A DNA stretch of 64,000 nt. Origin: Prevotella sp. Lineage in GTDB: Bacteria > Bacteroidota > Bacteroidia > Bacteroidales > Bacteroidaceae. This document shows, in pieces, positions 51,610-59,103 of this stretch (position 1 is the stretch's first letter; the number at the start of each line of letters is the position of its first letter). Made by a program: the position numbers and the translations under genes. The DNA is taken from contig JAFZBK010000004.1 of assembly GCA_017561825.1 (NCBI GenBank), positions 45,675 through 109,674 on the forward strand, given 5' to 3'. Under the pieces are notes generated by a model. It worked only from the letters and a program-made list of their open reading frames with translations. It had not been told where the DNA came from and did no database searches.

Positions 51610-52746
51610 TCATCGATGCCACTCAACAAACGCCTCCATGGCCTCATAGCAGGCCAGACCAAGGGCATCGTATTTCTTGGCCGTCTCACGGTTACGATCC
51701 TCGGCGCGTTGCCAGAACAGACGTTCGTCGTTACCCAAGAACGGGGCACTCTCCATCTGACTCTGATGGCGCAGGATGGCGTTCCGTTTCTCGCGCAGTT
51801 CCTCAGGACTCATCGGCACGCACATCTCAATGTCGGCCACATCCCATTCTGCCCATGCGCCGCGGTACATCCATACACGGCAATCGTCGAGCCATGCAGC
51901 ACCCCTGTTGTGTTCCTCATCGATGGCCGCCAGTACGGCATCAGTGCATTTTCGGTGCGTACCGTGCGGATCAGCCAGGTCGGCCGCCACATAAATCTGA
52001 TGAGGCTGAATGGTGCTGATCAAGTCGATGATGGGCAGCACATCGCGTTCGCTCATCGGCAGTTTCTCGATCTTCCCACTCTCGTAGAAGGGTAGGTCGA
52101 GGAAGTGGATATGCTTACTGTCGATCCCATTGTATTCGCATGCCAGTCGTGCTTCGCCCCTACGGATCAGTCCTTTGAGTCTCAGAATCTGCTCATTGTC
52201 ATAGTCACCCTCCTGCTTGTTTTTCAGGAACTCCTTCACCCACTGGTAATAATGTTTGATCACCTCGTCGGAACCATTGGCAAAGATGGTGTTGAAACCG
52301 TTGGTGAAATGCATGAACCGCCGCACTTCCTCGTCACCCACGGCGATGTTCCCTGATGTCTCGTAGGCCACATGTACATCGTGTCCCTGCTGCATCAGTC
52401 GTCGGATGGTGCCACCCATGGAGATTACGTCATCGTCGGGATGCGGCGAGAACACGATCACCCGTTTGGGGTAGGGAAGAGCCCGTTCCGGTCGCAGCGT
52501 ATCATCGGCATCGGGCTTTCCTCCAGGCCATCCCGTGATGGTGTGCTGCAGTTCGTTGAACACCTCGATGTTCACCAGTCCGGCTTTCCCATCGAACTGT
52601 TCCACGAGGTGCATCATACCGTTATCTACATAGTCTTTGGTGGAGAGCTTCAGCAACGGCTTCCCCACTTTCTCACAAAGCGCGATCACTTGTCGGCGCA
52701 ACTGATGGTCGGGCATCTTGATCCCGGAAGTCAGATTCAAATTCAT
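51610..52746 (-). CDS. PIG-L-type deacetylase corresponding to the C-terminal half of Bacteroidetes NagB-like proteins
   Basis: The 378-residue protein carries the PIG-L motif FSPHPDDDVISMGG with His102, Asp104 and Asp105, YETSGN and the second His in ADPHGTH. The flanking segments VNIEVFNELQHTITGWPGGKP, RPERALPYPKRV and MCVPMSPEELREKRNAILRHQSQMESAPFLG match, as I recall it, the C-terminal half of a Bacteroidetes glucosamine-6-phosphate deaminase-like protein whose N-terminal half is a NagB domain. Here only the linker (LRRQVIALCEKVGKPLLKLSTKDY) precedes it and the NagB domain is absent. It likely deacetylates an N-acetyl sugar. The ATG at 52746 directly follows a spacer array. Confidence 0.8.
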   Translation of the reverse strand: MNLNLTSGIKMPDHQLRRQVIALCEKVGKPLLKLSTKDYVDNGMMHLVEQFDGKAGLVNIEVFNELQHTITGWPGGKPDADDTLRPERALPYPKRVIVFSPHPDDDVISMGGTIRRLMQQGHDVHVAYETSGNIAVGDEEVRRFMHFTNGFNTIFANGSDEVIKHYYQWVKEFLKNKQEGDYDNEQILRLKGLIRRGEARLACEYNGIDSKHIHFLDLPFYESGKIEKLPMSERDVLPIIDLISTIQPHQIYVAADLADPHGTHRKCTDAVLAAIDEEHNRGAAWLDDCRVWMYRGAWAEWDVADIEMCVPMSPEELREKRNAILRHQSQMESAPFLGNDERLFWQRAEDRNRETAKKYDALGLACYEAMEAFVEWHR

Positions 52747-52753
52747 TTTAGTT

Positions 52754-52788
52754 GATAATTTTCAATTTTCAATTATCAATTTTCAATT
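52754..52788. repeat. Heptamer array between the PIG-L and esterase genes
   Basis: gataatt, ttcaatt, ttcaatt, atcaatt and ttcaatt follow at a 7-bp period from 52754. Confidence 0.85.
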
Positions 52789-52811
52789 TGGCTTGCGGCA
52801 TGGCCAAGCCA

Positions 52812-53918
52812 TTACCACCATTTCATTATCATTCGCAGGTAAGCAGTGAGCTCACCCGCCATTTTCTCATGTTGCCAGATACTGGGATGCCAGCTGGCGC
52901 CGTAGTACAGTTCTCCCGTCTGTGGTGTAAAGTCGAAGCGGTACACCTCCTTGTCACCGTTCTTGTACGCCTCATCCCTCAACTCGTTGAGCGTTGCCTG
53001 TTGCAGCTCCATCTCCTTTCCGTTGAGCATTGAACCCGTCAGCAGCACGATCTTCGCGTTGGGGTAATGACCGCGAACGGTCTTCAGGAATTTCCTGTAC
53101 GCCTCGGTAAACAGCTTGATGTCGAAGTTCGGTGTGGAAAGGTCGTTGGTGCCCAGGTTGATGCACACCAGGTCGGGCTGGTAGCGCTGGAAATCCCACC
53201 ATTCGCGCTTGTCGTTGAACAGCGTGTATTCGTACAGCGCGGGCATGTTATCGGGGTTACCCGTTCTCGGACCGTTATAGTTTCTGTATATGCCGATGCC
53301 GCTGCGTGCCACCACCCAGTGCTGCGCCTTCAGGTTCCGTGCTGTGATGGCGGCGTACGAGTAGTAGTGGTTCTCCGTCTCGTACTCAAACGGGTCGCTC
53401 CTCTCGATACTCTCGTTACCGTAGCCGCAGGTGATAGAGTTCCCGATGAACTCGATCTTGCGTTGTGGTAGAGCGGGTGGCGGAGCTAACTGTCTACCCT
53501 CATCGAGGATGAACCCTTTGAACACCGGCTTCAAGTCGAGTCCTTCCACGATGTACATCAGCTTCACTAAATGCCTGCCCTCGGGCAGGGCTGTGGCGAT
53601 GGTCACCACTGAGTCCTTGGGCGCAAGAAAGCCCACCTTGAACGGCTCGGCCTGATCGATCTGTGCCATGAAGTATCCGCTCATGGGTTTCGCCATCACC
53701 TTGAGTGATGTGCCCTCGAAGCACGCCATAATCTGCGTTCCCGGGTACGAGAACGTCGGCGCGTCGGGATTCGCAAAACTGATGCGCCCCGTATAGACAA
53801 TCCGCGGGTCGGATGCTTTAATCACAGTTCCCTTCAGCGGGATTGTTGTCGAAGCCATTACTGCTCCGCTCATCATCAAGCAGCACACAGCTGCAATCAC
53901 ACGTTCGATATTAATCAT
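52812..53918 (-). CDS. CE2-type SGNH esterase (acetyl polysaccharide esterase)
   Basis: The 368-residue precursor has a signal peptide (cleavage near MASTTIPL). Residues about 25-140 form the jelly-roll domain of carbohydrate esterase family 2 (YTGRISFANPDAPTFSYPGTQI, then FKGFILDEG). The SGNH part has Ser161 in EFIGNSITCGYG, NLGTND with the Asn and Asp, and His344 in ASWHPSIW, with no Asp partner visible as in other CE2 enzymes. CE2 enzymes remove acetyl groups from mannan or xylan chains. The start codon region overlaps a heptamer array. It is probably in one operon with the PIG-L, metallo-beta-lactamase and GH5 genes, downstream of the regulator gene. Confidence 0.88.
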   Translation of the reverse strand: MINIERVIAAVCCLMMSGAVMASTTIPLKGTVIKASDPRIVYTGRISFANPDAPTFSYPGTQIMACFEGTSLKVMAKPMSGYFMAQIDQAEPFKVGFLAPKDSVVTIATALPEGRHLVKLMYIVEGLDLKPVFKGFILDEGRQLAPPPALPQRKIEFIGNSITCGYGNESIERSDPFEYETENHYYSYAAITARNLKAQHWVVARSGIGIYRNYNGPRTGNPDNMPALYEYTLFNDKREWWDFQRYQPDLVCINLGTNDLSTPNFDIKLFTEAYRKFLKTVRGHYPNAKIVLLTGSMLNGKEMELQQATLNELRDEAYKNGDKEVYRFDFTPQTGELYYGASWHPSIWQHEKMAGELTAYLRMIMKWW

Positions 53919-53957
53919 TAATTATTTATACTTAATCTTAAATTTTTAATCTTTAAT
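53911..53957. repeat. Heptamer array at the esterase start codon
   Basis: ttaatca, ttaatta, tttatac, ttaatct, taaattt, ttaatct and ttaattt run at a 7-bp period and cover the ATG of the esterase (53916-53918, minus strand). Confidence 0.7.
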
Positions 53958-53970
53958 TTGTCACAGCCAC

Positions 53971-56900
53971 TTATTCTTCGCTCATTGCCGAATGCTCCTT
54001 CATATAGTCACGCGGCGACATGCCGTAGAACTTCTTAAAGATGGTGGAGAAGGAGGCCGCGTTACTGAATCCACAGGCGTACATCACCTCGGTGACGTTC
54101 TGATGCTGGTTGGCCAGCAGGTTCGCCGCCTGCTTCAGTCGCAGGTTACGGATAAAGTCGTGCGGTGTCTGGTTCGTCAGCTCCTTCATCTTACGGTGGA
54201 GGTGTACACGACTGATTCCCACCTCATCGGCAATCATGTCCACGCTGAGGTCGGAGTTGTTGATATTTTTGTTGATCACGTTCATCACGCGCTCCAACAG
54301 CTTCTCGTCGGGTGACTTCATCTTCACCTCTTCCACCTTGCTCTCCTGACTCTCGTTTCCGGTGTACTTGAATCGCATCACCTTACGGGCTTCGGTCAAG
54401 TTGATTATGGTGCGACGCAGGATCTCCATATTGAACGGCTTCACCAAGAAGGCATCGGCACCAGTCTCAAGACCCTGCAGACGGTCCTCGTCGCGGTTCT
54501 TCGCTGTGAGCAGTACCACGGGGATATGGTTGGTATTCACGTTCGCCTTGATGCGCGAGCAGAGCGTGTTACCGTCCATCTCAGGCATCATGATATCGCT
54601 GATCACCACATCGGGCACCTGTGTCAGGATCACGGGCAACGCCTCCTTACCATTCTTGAATGTCCTCACGGTGTAGTCATGCTCCAGCTCCGTGCGCAGG
54701 TATTCGGCAATCTCGTTGTCATCCTCCACCACCACCACGAACAAGTCCTTGCGGTTCCGCATGACAGGCTCCGAATCCAATTCCTCGGGTTGCTCAATAA
54801 GGCTTTCCAGCTCATGCAGTGCCTCCTCCTGCTGTTCGTCCACGATCATCTCCTCGGGTTTCAGATGAGCCGTACCCAATGGTATGGTCACGGTGAACTC
54901 GCAGCCCTTGCCGTCGCTGTTGTTCTTAACAGCGATGGTACCATGGTGCAGCTCCACCAACGAGCGCGTCAGGTCGAGTCCGATGCCCGTACCGATATTC
55001 ATATCGTTCACCGTCGAGGTGGTCTGGTAAAAACGTTCGAAGATCTTCTCCAGCTTGTCGGCGGGAATACCCTCGCCTGTATCCTTGATATGCAGTCGTG
55101 CCACTTTGTCGTCGTGCTCCAAGCTGATACCCACCTTTCCTCCCGGGGGCGTGAATTTAAAGGCGTTCGACAACAGGTTCACCACGACCTTATCGAAGTT
55201 CTTACGATCGATCCATACCGGCAACCGGTCGGTGTCGTGCACATAGCTCAGTTCGATGTTCTTACTGCGCGCCTGCACCTCGAAGAGCGAGTACAGATCC
55301 TGCACGAACGACACGAAGTCGGTCTTGCTCATGCGCATCATCATCTGTCCCTTCTCGATCTTCCGCAGGTCCATCATCTGGTTGATCAGGTGCAGGATAC
55401 GCTCCGCGTTGCGCTGCACAGTCTTGTACATGCCGTGGCGGTGTGGGTCGGTGTCCTCCTTGATGAGCGACATTATCGGGGTGAGAATGAGTGTCATCGG
55501 AGTGCGTATCTCATGACTGATATTCATGAAGAATCGCAGCTTGGCCTCGCTCATCTCCTCGGCATGGATATGCTCCTGCAAGCGCAGACGAGCCTGTTCC
55601 TGACGACGACGGTAGGTCAGATACAGATAAAGTCCTAAGGCAATCAGCATGAAGTACAGCAGACGGGCCCATGTGGAGAGATACCATACGGGGTGTATCT
55701 TCACCGTGAACTCCTTGATGTCCGACTCGGTGTCGTTGATAATCGCCTTCACGCGGAAGCGGTAGGTGCCCGAAGGCATATGACTGAACGCGAGCTCGTG
55801 GTTGCCTGGGGGCATAGTGATCCATGGCTCGCCGTTAATACTGTATTCGTAGGTAATATGGTCGGGATAGTCGAACGTTAGCGTGGAGAGGTTCAGCGAG
55901 AACGAGTTGTCCTGATGCGCCAGCTCGAAGCGGTTGGAGTTGATCACGGTACTGTCGGTGATCACGTAGCCGCCCGACTTCTGTCCGGGGCGCACAAACG
56001 ATCCGTTGAGGCTCATGCCGGTGATATGTACTGAGAACTTACGGCCTATCGGACGGAGATCAGCAGGTTTGAACCACGTGATGCCCTGCATGCCGCCGAA
56101 GATCAGACTACCATCTTTATCGGCAAACGATACGCCCTCCGAGAACTCATTGTCCTGCAGACCATCGTCGGCGAAGTAGTTGATGGTCTTGCCCGTTTCG
56201 GGATCCATCTGACTCAGTCCATGACCGGTGCTCACCCATATCTGTCCCTTGTTCGACAGCTCGATACCTGCTATATACTCATCGGTCAGTCCCGACCGTT
56301 TGTTATACAAGTCGGTCTTGCCACTCTTCAGTTCATAGCAGTACAATCCCTCGCTGGTACCAGCCCATATTCTGCCCTTGCTGTCCTCCTGAATGGTATT
56401 GATCTGAATGTCGCGGATGATACCGTTCGTTTGGAACACTTTCGTCCAGCTGTTCGTAGCCAGGTCGAGACAGGCCAGTCCGATACACGTACCCACATAC
56501 AGGCGCTTGCCGTCTGGCGACAGCTTCAGCTGTGCGATATAGTCGTTCAGCAGACAGTTGCTCAGACTGTCGCTGTTGGTGTTCAGTTGCGATCTATACG
56601 TACGTTCCTCGCCCGTATTCAGGTTCACACGCTTCAGTCCGTCGCCCATGCTGCCAATCCATAGGATATCATCCTTGGTGATGGCCACGTCGAACACGCT
56701 CTCGCATTCGGTCTGCGTCGAAGGCAAACGGTGATATGCACCCGTCTGCTTGTCCACCCATCCGCAGCCGTTGCGGTAGGTGCCCACCCATAGCTTGCCT
56801 GAGTTGTCTTCGGCCATGCCTAACACCGTAATAGGGAGTTCGCCCTGCTGTTCCAACCTGAAATGGCGCACGTTCTGCCTATCGGACGATATGGCATAGA

Positions 56901-57981
56901 GTCCATCGTTGTCGCCAGCCACCCACAGCAGACCGTCGCTGGTCTTCATCACGCTCATCACACAGGCGTCGCCGATGGTGTTCAGTGCCCCGTTTTTCCT
57001 TCCTAAGTAGCCAAAGCTATTCGTTCGCAGGGGTTGCATATACACGCCCTTCTGCAGCAGACCTATCCATAGGTTACCGCCCTTATCCTCTATCACGCTC
57101 ACAGCCTTACTCTTGTTCAGGTCGATCTCCGGACTCACATACGAGATGGTGCCCACCGCCCCGTCTTTCACGTTATACTGCATCACGCCCTGACCGTCGC
57201 AGCCTAACAGCAGATTCCCGTCGTCCTTCAGTGTGAGCGTAGCGATATGCAGACCTTCCGTAGAGGGGATCTGCTGGAACCCTTCGCTGCTGTGGGGGAT
57301 GAAGCGGTAGAGTCCGTTGTTGTCGCTGCCCAAGAACACACGATCCATCTTATCGATGCAGATGGATGTGAAATGACGCTTCATGTCACCGCGATGCATG
57401 AACTGTCGCCTGCTGGCCCCGTTGAACATAAACACGCCGCTGTCCTCAGTCACCACCCAAATGCGGTGCCCGCGATCCTCGGCGATGCGGTGGGCGTATT
57501 TGATGTCGGCAAACGAGTTCTCCAGCTGGTGCGCCTTCTTCATATCATCGTCCATGCGGTAGATGCCGTAGCCCGAGGTAGTGATCAGTATCTCCCCGTT
57601 GCTGCGTTCTACGATGCAGGTAACAAAGGCTGCCACCTTCTGTCCGGTGCGGTCAATCATCGGGATCTCGATGAACCCCTTGCTTTCGTAGCGTTGCAGG
57701 GCGTTGGCCATACCTATATATATATCACCGTTACGCACCTGTGTGATACAGTTCACGCTGTTGTTGGCTAACCCCCTCGATCTCTTGAAGGTGCGGAAAG
57801 TATAGCCGTCGTAAACGTTCAATCCGTTCATCGTGGCTATCCAGATGCGCCCCTTTTGATCCTGGTACACCTGATTGATGATACTACTCGACAGTTTGTC
57901 GCTGGTCGTGTAGAGACGCCCCGTCTGAGCAAACGCTCCGACGGTAAAAAGTAACACAATAAATAATATATTCCGTTTCAT
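53971..57981 (-). CDS. Hybrid two-component system sensor/regulator (HTCS)
   Basis: The roughly 1336-residue protein fuses a sensor and its regulator. Order: signal peptide (start at the ATG at 57981), a periplasmic beta-propeller made of repeats such as DQKGRIWIATMNGLNVYDGY and NGQIWVSTGHGLSQMD (residues about 20-650), a Y_Y_Y domain, one TM helix near 775-795, HisKA with the phosphorylated His in FMNISHEIRTPMTL near 822, HATPase (HIKDTGEGIPADKLEKIFERFYQ near 965), a receiver with Asp in VVISDIMMPEMDG near 1126, and an AraC-type DNA-binding domain (ISRVHLHRKMKELTNQTPHDF to the end). HTCS proteins bind sugar fragments and switch on nearby polysaccharide-use genes. Here the downstream genes are an esterase, a PIG-L protein, a metallo-beta-lactamase and a GH5, with no SusC/SusD pair. 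Confidence 0.93.
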   Translation of the reverse strand: MKRNILFIVLLFTVGAFAQTGRLYTTSDKLSSSIINQVYQDQKGRIWIATMNGLNVYDGYTFRTFKRSRGLANNSVNCITQVRNGDIYIGMANALQRYESKGFIEIPMIDRTGQKVAAFVTCIVERSNGEILITTSGYGIYRMDDDMKKAHQLENSFADIKYAHRIAEDRGHRIWVVTEDSGVFMFNGASRRQFMHRGDMKRHFTSICIDKMDRVFLGSDNNGLYRFIPHSSEGFQQIPSTEGLHIATLTLKDDGNLLLGCDGQGVMQYNVKDGAVGTISYVSPEIDLNKSKAVSVIEDKGGNLWIGLLQKGVYMQPLRTNSFGYLGRKNGALNTIGDACVMSVMKTSDGLLWVAGDNDGLYAISSDRQNVRHFRLEQQGELPITVLGMAEDNSGKLWVGTYRNGCGWVDKQTGAYHRLPSTQTECESVFDVAITKDDILWIGSMGDGLKRVNLNTGEERTYRSQLNTNSDSLSNCLLNDYIAQLKLSPDGKRLYVGTCIGLACLDLATNSWTKVFQTNGIIRDIQINTIQEDSKGRIWAGTSEGLYCYELKSGKTDLYNKRSGLTDEYIAGIELSNKGQIWVSTGHGLSQMDPETGKTINYFADDGLQDNEFSEGVSFADKDGSLIFGGMQGITWFKPADLRPIGRKFSVHITGMSLNGSFVRPGQKSGGYVITDSTVINSNRFELAHQDNSFSLNLSTLTFDYPDHITYEYSINGEPWITMPPGNHELAFSHMPSGTYRFRVKAIINDTESDIKEFTVKIHPVWYLSTWARLLYFMLIALGLYLYLTYRRRQEQARLRLQEHIHAEEMSEAKLRFFMNISHEIRTPMTLILTPIMSLIKEDTDPHRHGMYKTVQRNAERILHLINQMMDLRKIEKGQMMMRMSKTDFVSFVQDLYSLFEVQARSKNIELSYVHDTDRLPVWIDRKNFDKVVVNLLSNAFKFTPPGGKVGISLEHDDKVARLHIKDTGEGIPADKLEKIFERFYQTTSTVNDMNIGTGIGLDLTRSLVELHHGTIAVKNNSDGKGCEFTVTIPLGTAHLKPEEMIVDEQQEEALHELESLIEQPEELDSEPVMRNRKDLFVVVVEDDNEIAEYLRTELEHDYTVRTFKNGKEALPVILTQVPDVVISDIMMPEMDGNTLCSRIKANVNTNHIPVVLLTAKNRDEDRLQGLETGADAFLVKPFNMEILRRTIINLTEARKVMRFKYTGNESQESKVEEVKMKSPDEKLLERVMNVINKNINNSDLSVDMIADEVGISRVHLHRKMKELTNQTPHDFIRNLRLKQAANLLANQHQNVTEVMYACGFSNAASFSTIFKKFYGMSPRDYMKEHSAMSEE

Positions 57982-58004
57982 GGATGTAGTAAAACTGTTC
58001 AAAT

Positions 58005-58032
58005 GTTAAGAGTGGAAAGTGTAGAGTGTAGA
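58005..58032. repeat. Heptamer array upstream of the hybrid regulator
   Basis: gttaaga, gtggaaa, gtgtaga and gtgtaga follow at a 7-bp period in the leader of the regulator gene. Confidence 0.7.
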
Positions 58033-58053
58033 ATTTGCGCCACTGCACCTTCG

Positions 58054-58086
58054 TTCCCTCCCTATGGGAGAGGACTAGGGAGGGGA
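58054..58086 (+). repeat. REP-like hairpin, copy 4
   Basis: CCCTCCC, tat, GGGAGAGG, then ACTAGGGAGGGG. Same family as the copies at 26174, 32189 and 48140. Confidence 0.7.
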
Positions 58087-58124
58087 TTCCCTTACTCCTA
58101 ACTCCACATTCCTCATTCCACTGG

Positions 58125-58132
58125 CAAAGGTA
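58125..58132 (-). promoter_or_regulatory. Promoter -7 element of the hybrid regulator gene
   Basis: Minus strand TACCTTTG. The -33 region is poor. The leader of about 140 nt contains the heptamer and REP-like repeats. Confidence 0.45.
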
Positions 58133-58280
58133 TGAAATAAAAACCGAAAACTTTCATATTTGTTTCATTTTTTTTCGTTTCTGTGTATTTTCCACCTTTT
58201 TGTTGCAAAAAAATCTTGCATACAACATAAAAAACAAAGTGCTTGTAACTTTTCAATAAGTTTCTTTCATAAAATACCTA

Positions 58281-58398
58281 TACCTTTGCATGTGTTCATG
58301 AAAATCTTTGTAAAACAATGACAACGTGGACCGTAGTAAAATTGTTATAGATTCTACTGAGGGAGCGATATCGTGAGATATCGTTCCTTTATTGTTTT
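58281..58398 (+). ncRNA. Candidate small RNA of about 105 nt
   Basis: A plus-strand -7 element TACCTTTG (58281-58288) is followed about 75 nt later by a good terminator: GGAGCGATATC (58362-58372), gtga, GATATCGTTCC (58377-58387), then a T-rich tail. There is no plus-strand gene downstream, and the next gene is on the other strand. The span between has only a seven-codon frame (MKIFVKQ) and internal ACAAT/ATTGT pairing. A short independent transcript is the simplest reading. No known RNA family is claimed. Confidence 0.45.
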
Positions 58399-58433
58399 CG
58401 TCTTATCCTCTTTGATACAACAAAAAAAAAGAT

Positions 58434-58472
58434 ACTACAAAAAAAGTGTGCCTATGATTCATAGCACACTTT
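58434..58472 (-). terminator. Terminator of the DUF3244 gene
   Basis: AAAGTGTG (58443-58450) and CACACTTT (58465-58472) pair around an inner CTATGA/TCATAG stem. On the minus strand a run of seven or more U follows. Confidence 0.8.
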
Positions 58473-58513
58473 CCGTGTTCATCCCTGCGGGATGTGTTGT
58501 GTTCTTATAGTAA

Positions 58514-58927
58514 TCAATCCAAGTTTATGACAGAGAATACCTTTCCCTGGGAAACCACATACAGCACCATTCCTGTATTGTTCCCGTCGTTTCCTACCGG
58601 TATTATGTATTCGTTACCTGCTACGGCATCACCTATATACCAATTCATCATCATCCCATTCTTCCAGATCTGTACATTCACGTTCGCGAGCGATTTGTTG
58701 AACGCTATCTCCACCGTTCCGCTTCCCACATTAAACTCAGCACTTGCCAACGGTTTGTTCTGCGGAGATCTATGGGGACCGTGCACAAGAATCGGAATTT
58801 CATCGTCATCATCATCTAAATCATCATCATCAACAGGGTAAAACCCATAGTTACCAGCCACCATACTCATCGGCCAGGCCAACAACGTCGCCAAAGCGAC
58901 AATAATCATTTGTTTTTTCTTCATCAT
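58514..58927 (-). CDS. DUF3244 family small secreted protein
   Basis: The 137-residue precursor has a signal peptide (cleavage near SMVAGN). A very acidic stretch (DDDDLDDDDDE, about residues 33-44) precedes a small strand-rich domain: SAEFNVGSGTVEIAFNKSLANVNVQIWKNG, then YIIPVGNDG, TGMVLYVVSQGKVFSVINLD. This is the DUF3244 layout, a short Ig-like secreted domain common in Bacteroidales. Function unknown. It lies downstream of a TPR membrane regulator on the same strand, with its own promoter and terminator. Such pairs suggest that the small protein may be a ligand or target of the regulator; that is inference. Confidence 0.78.
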   Translation of the reverse strand: MMKKKQMIIVALATLLAWPMSMVAGNYGFYPVDDDDLDDDDDEIPILVHGPHRSPQNKPLASAEFNVGSGTVEIAFNKSLANVNVQIWKNGMMMNWYIGDAVAGNEYIIPVGNDGNNTGMVLYVVSQGKVFSVINLD

Positions 58928-58956
58928 AATTTATTCTTGATTAAAATTAACGGCCG

Positions 58957-58987
58957 CAAAAGTACAAAGAATGTAAATACCATGCAA
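58957..58987 (-). promoter_or_regulatory. Promoter of the DUF3244 gene
   Basis: Minus strand TACTTTTG (58957-58964) with TTGC (58984-58987) about 19 nt upstream as a weak -33 box. It is independent of the TPR gene because a terminator lies between. Confidence 0.5.
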
Positions 58988-59012
58988 CTCTTTTCTTAAT
59001 TATTTTTTTGGG

Positions 59013-59075
59013 GGCGCTGCATGGCTTTTTTGCGCAAATAGCTGTAAACAAACGAATTGCAAAAAAAGCAGCGCC
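59013..59075. terminator. Long hairpin terminator after the TPR regulator gene
   Basis: GGCGCTGC (59013-59020) pairs with GCAGCGCC (59068-59075), and inside it GCTTTTTTGC pairs with GCAAAAAAAGC with one bulge. On the minus strand the stem is followed by a U-run (atttttttggg complement), consistent with termination. Confidence 0.65.
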
Positions 59076-59103
59076 AAAAGGCACTTAAAATGCAGCACTT
59101 AAC

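Larger units (their letters stand above)
58003..58513. other. Gene-free region of about 510 bp with repeats and a candidate small RNA
   Basis: It holds a heptamer array (58005-58032), a REP-like hairpin (58054-58086), four more heptamer units (ttactcc, taactcc, acattcc, tcattcc near 58090-58118), a promoter for the regulator gene, A/T-rich DNA, then a plus-strand promoter, a short transcript region and a terminator, and finally the terminator of the DUF3244 gene. No protein gene is seen. Confidence 0.65.

Noticed and set aside
54526-55638. 370-codon frame opposite the hybrid regulator kinase region
   Set aside because: Antisense shadow of conserved kinase and receiver motifs. It is rich in His, Leu and Val as expected from reversed codons.
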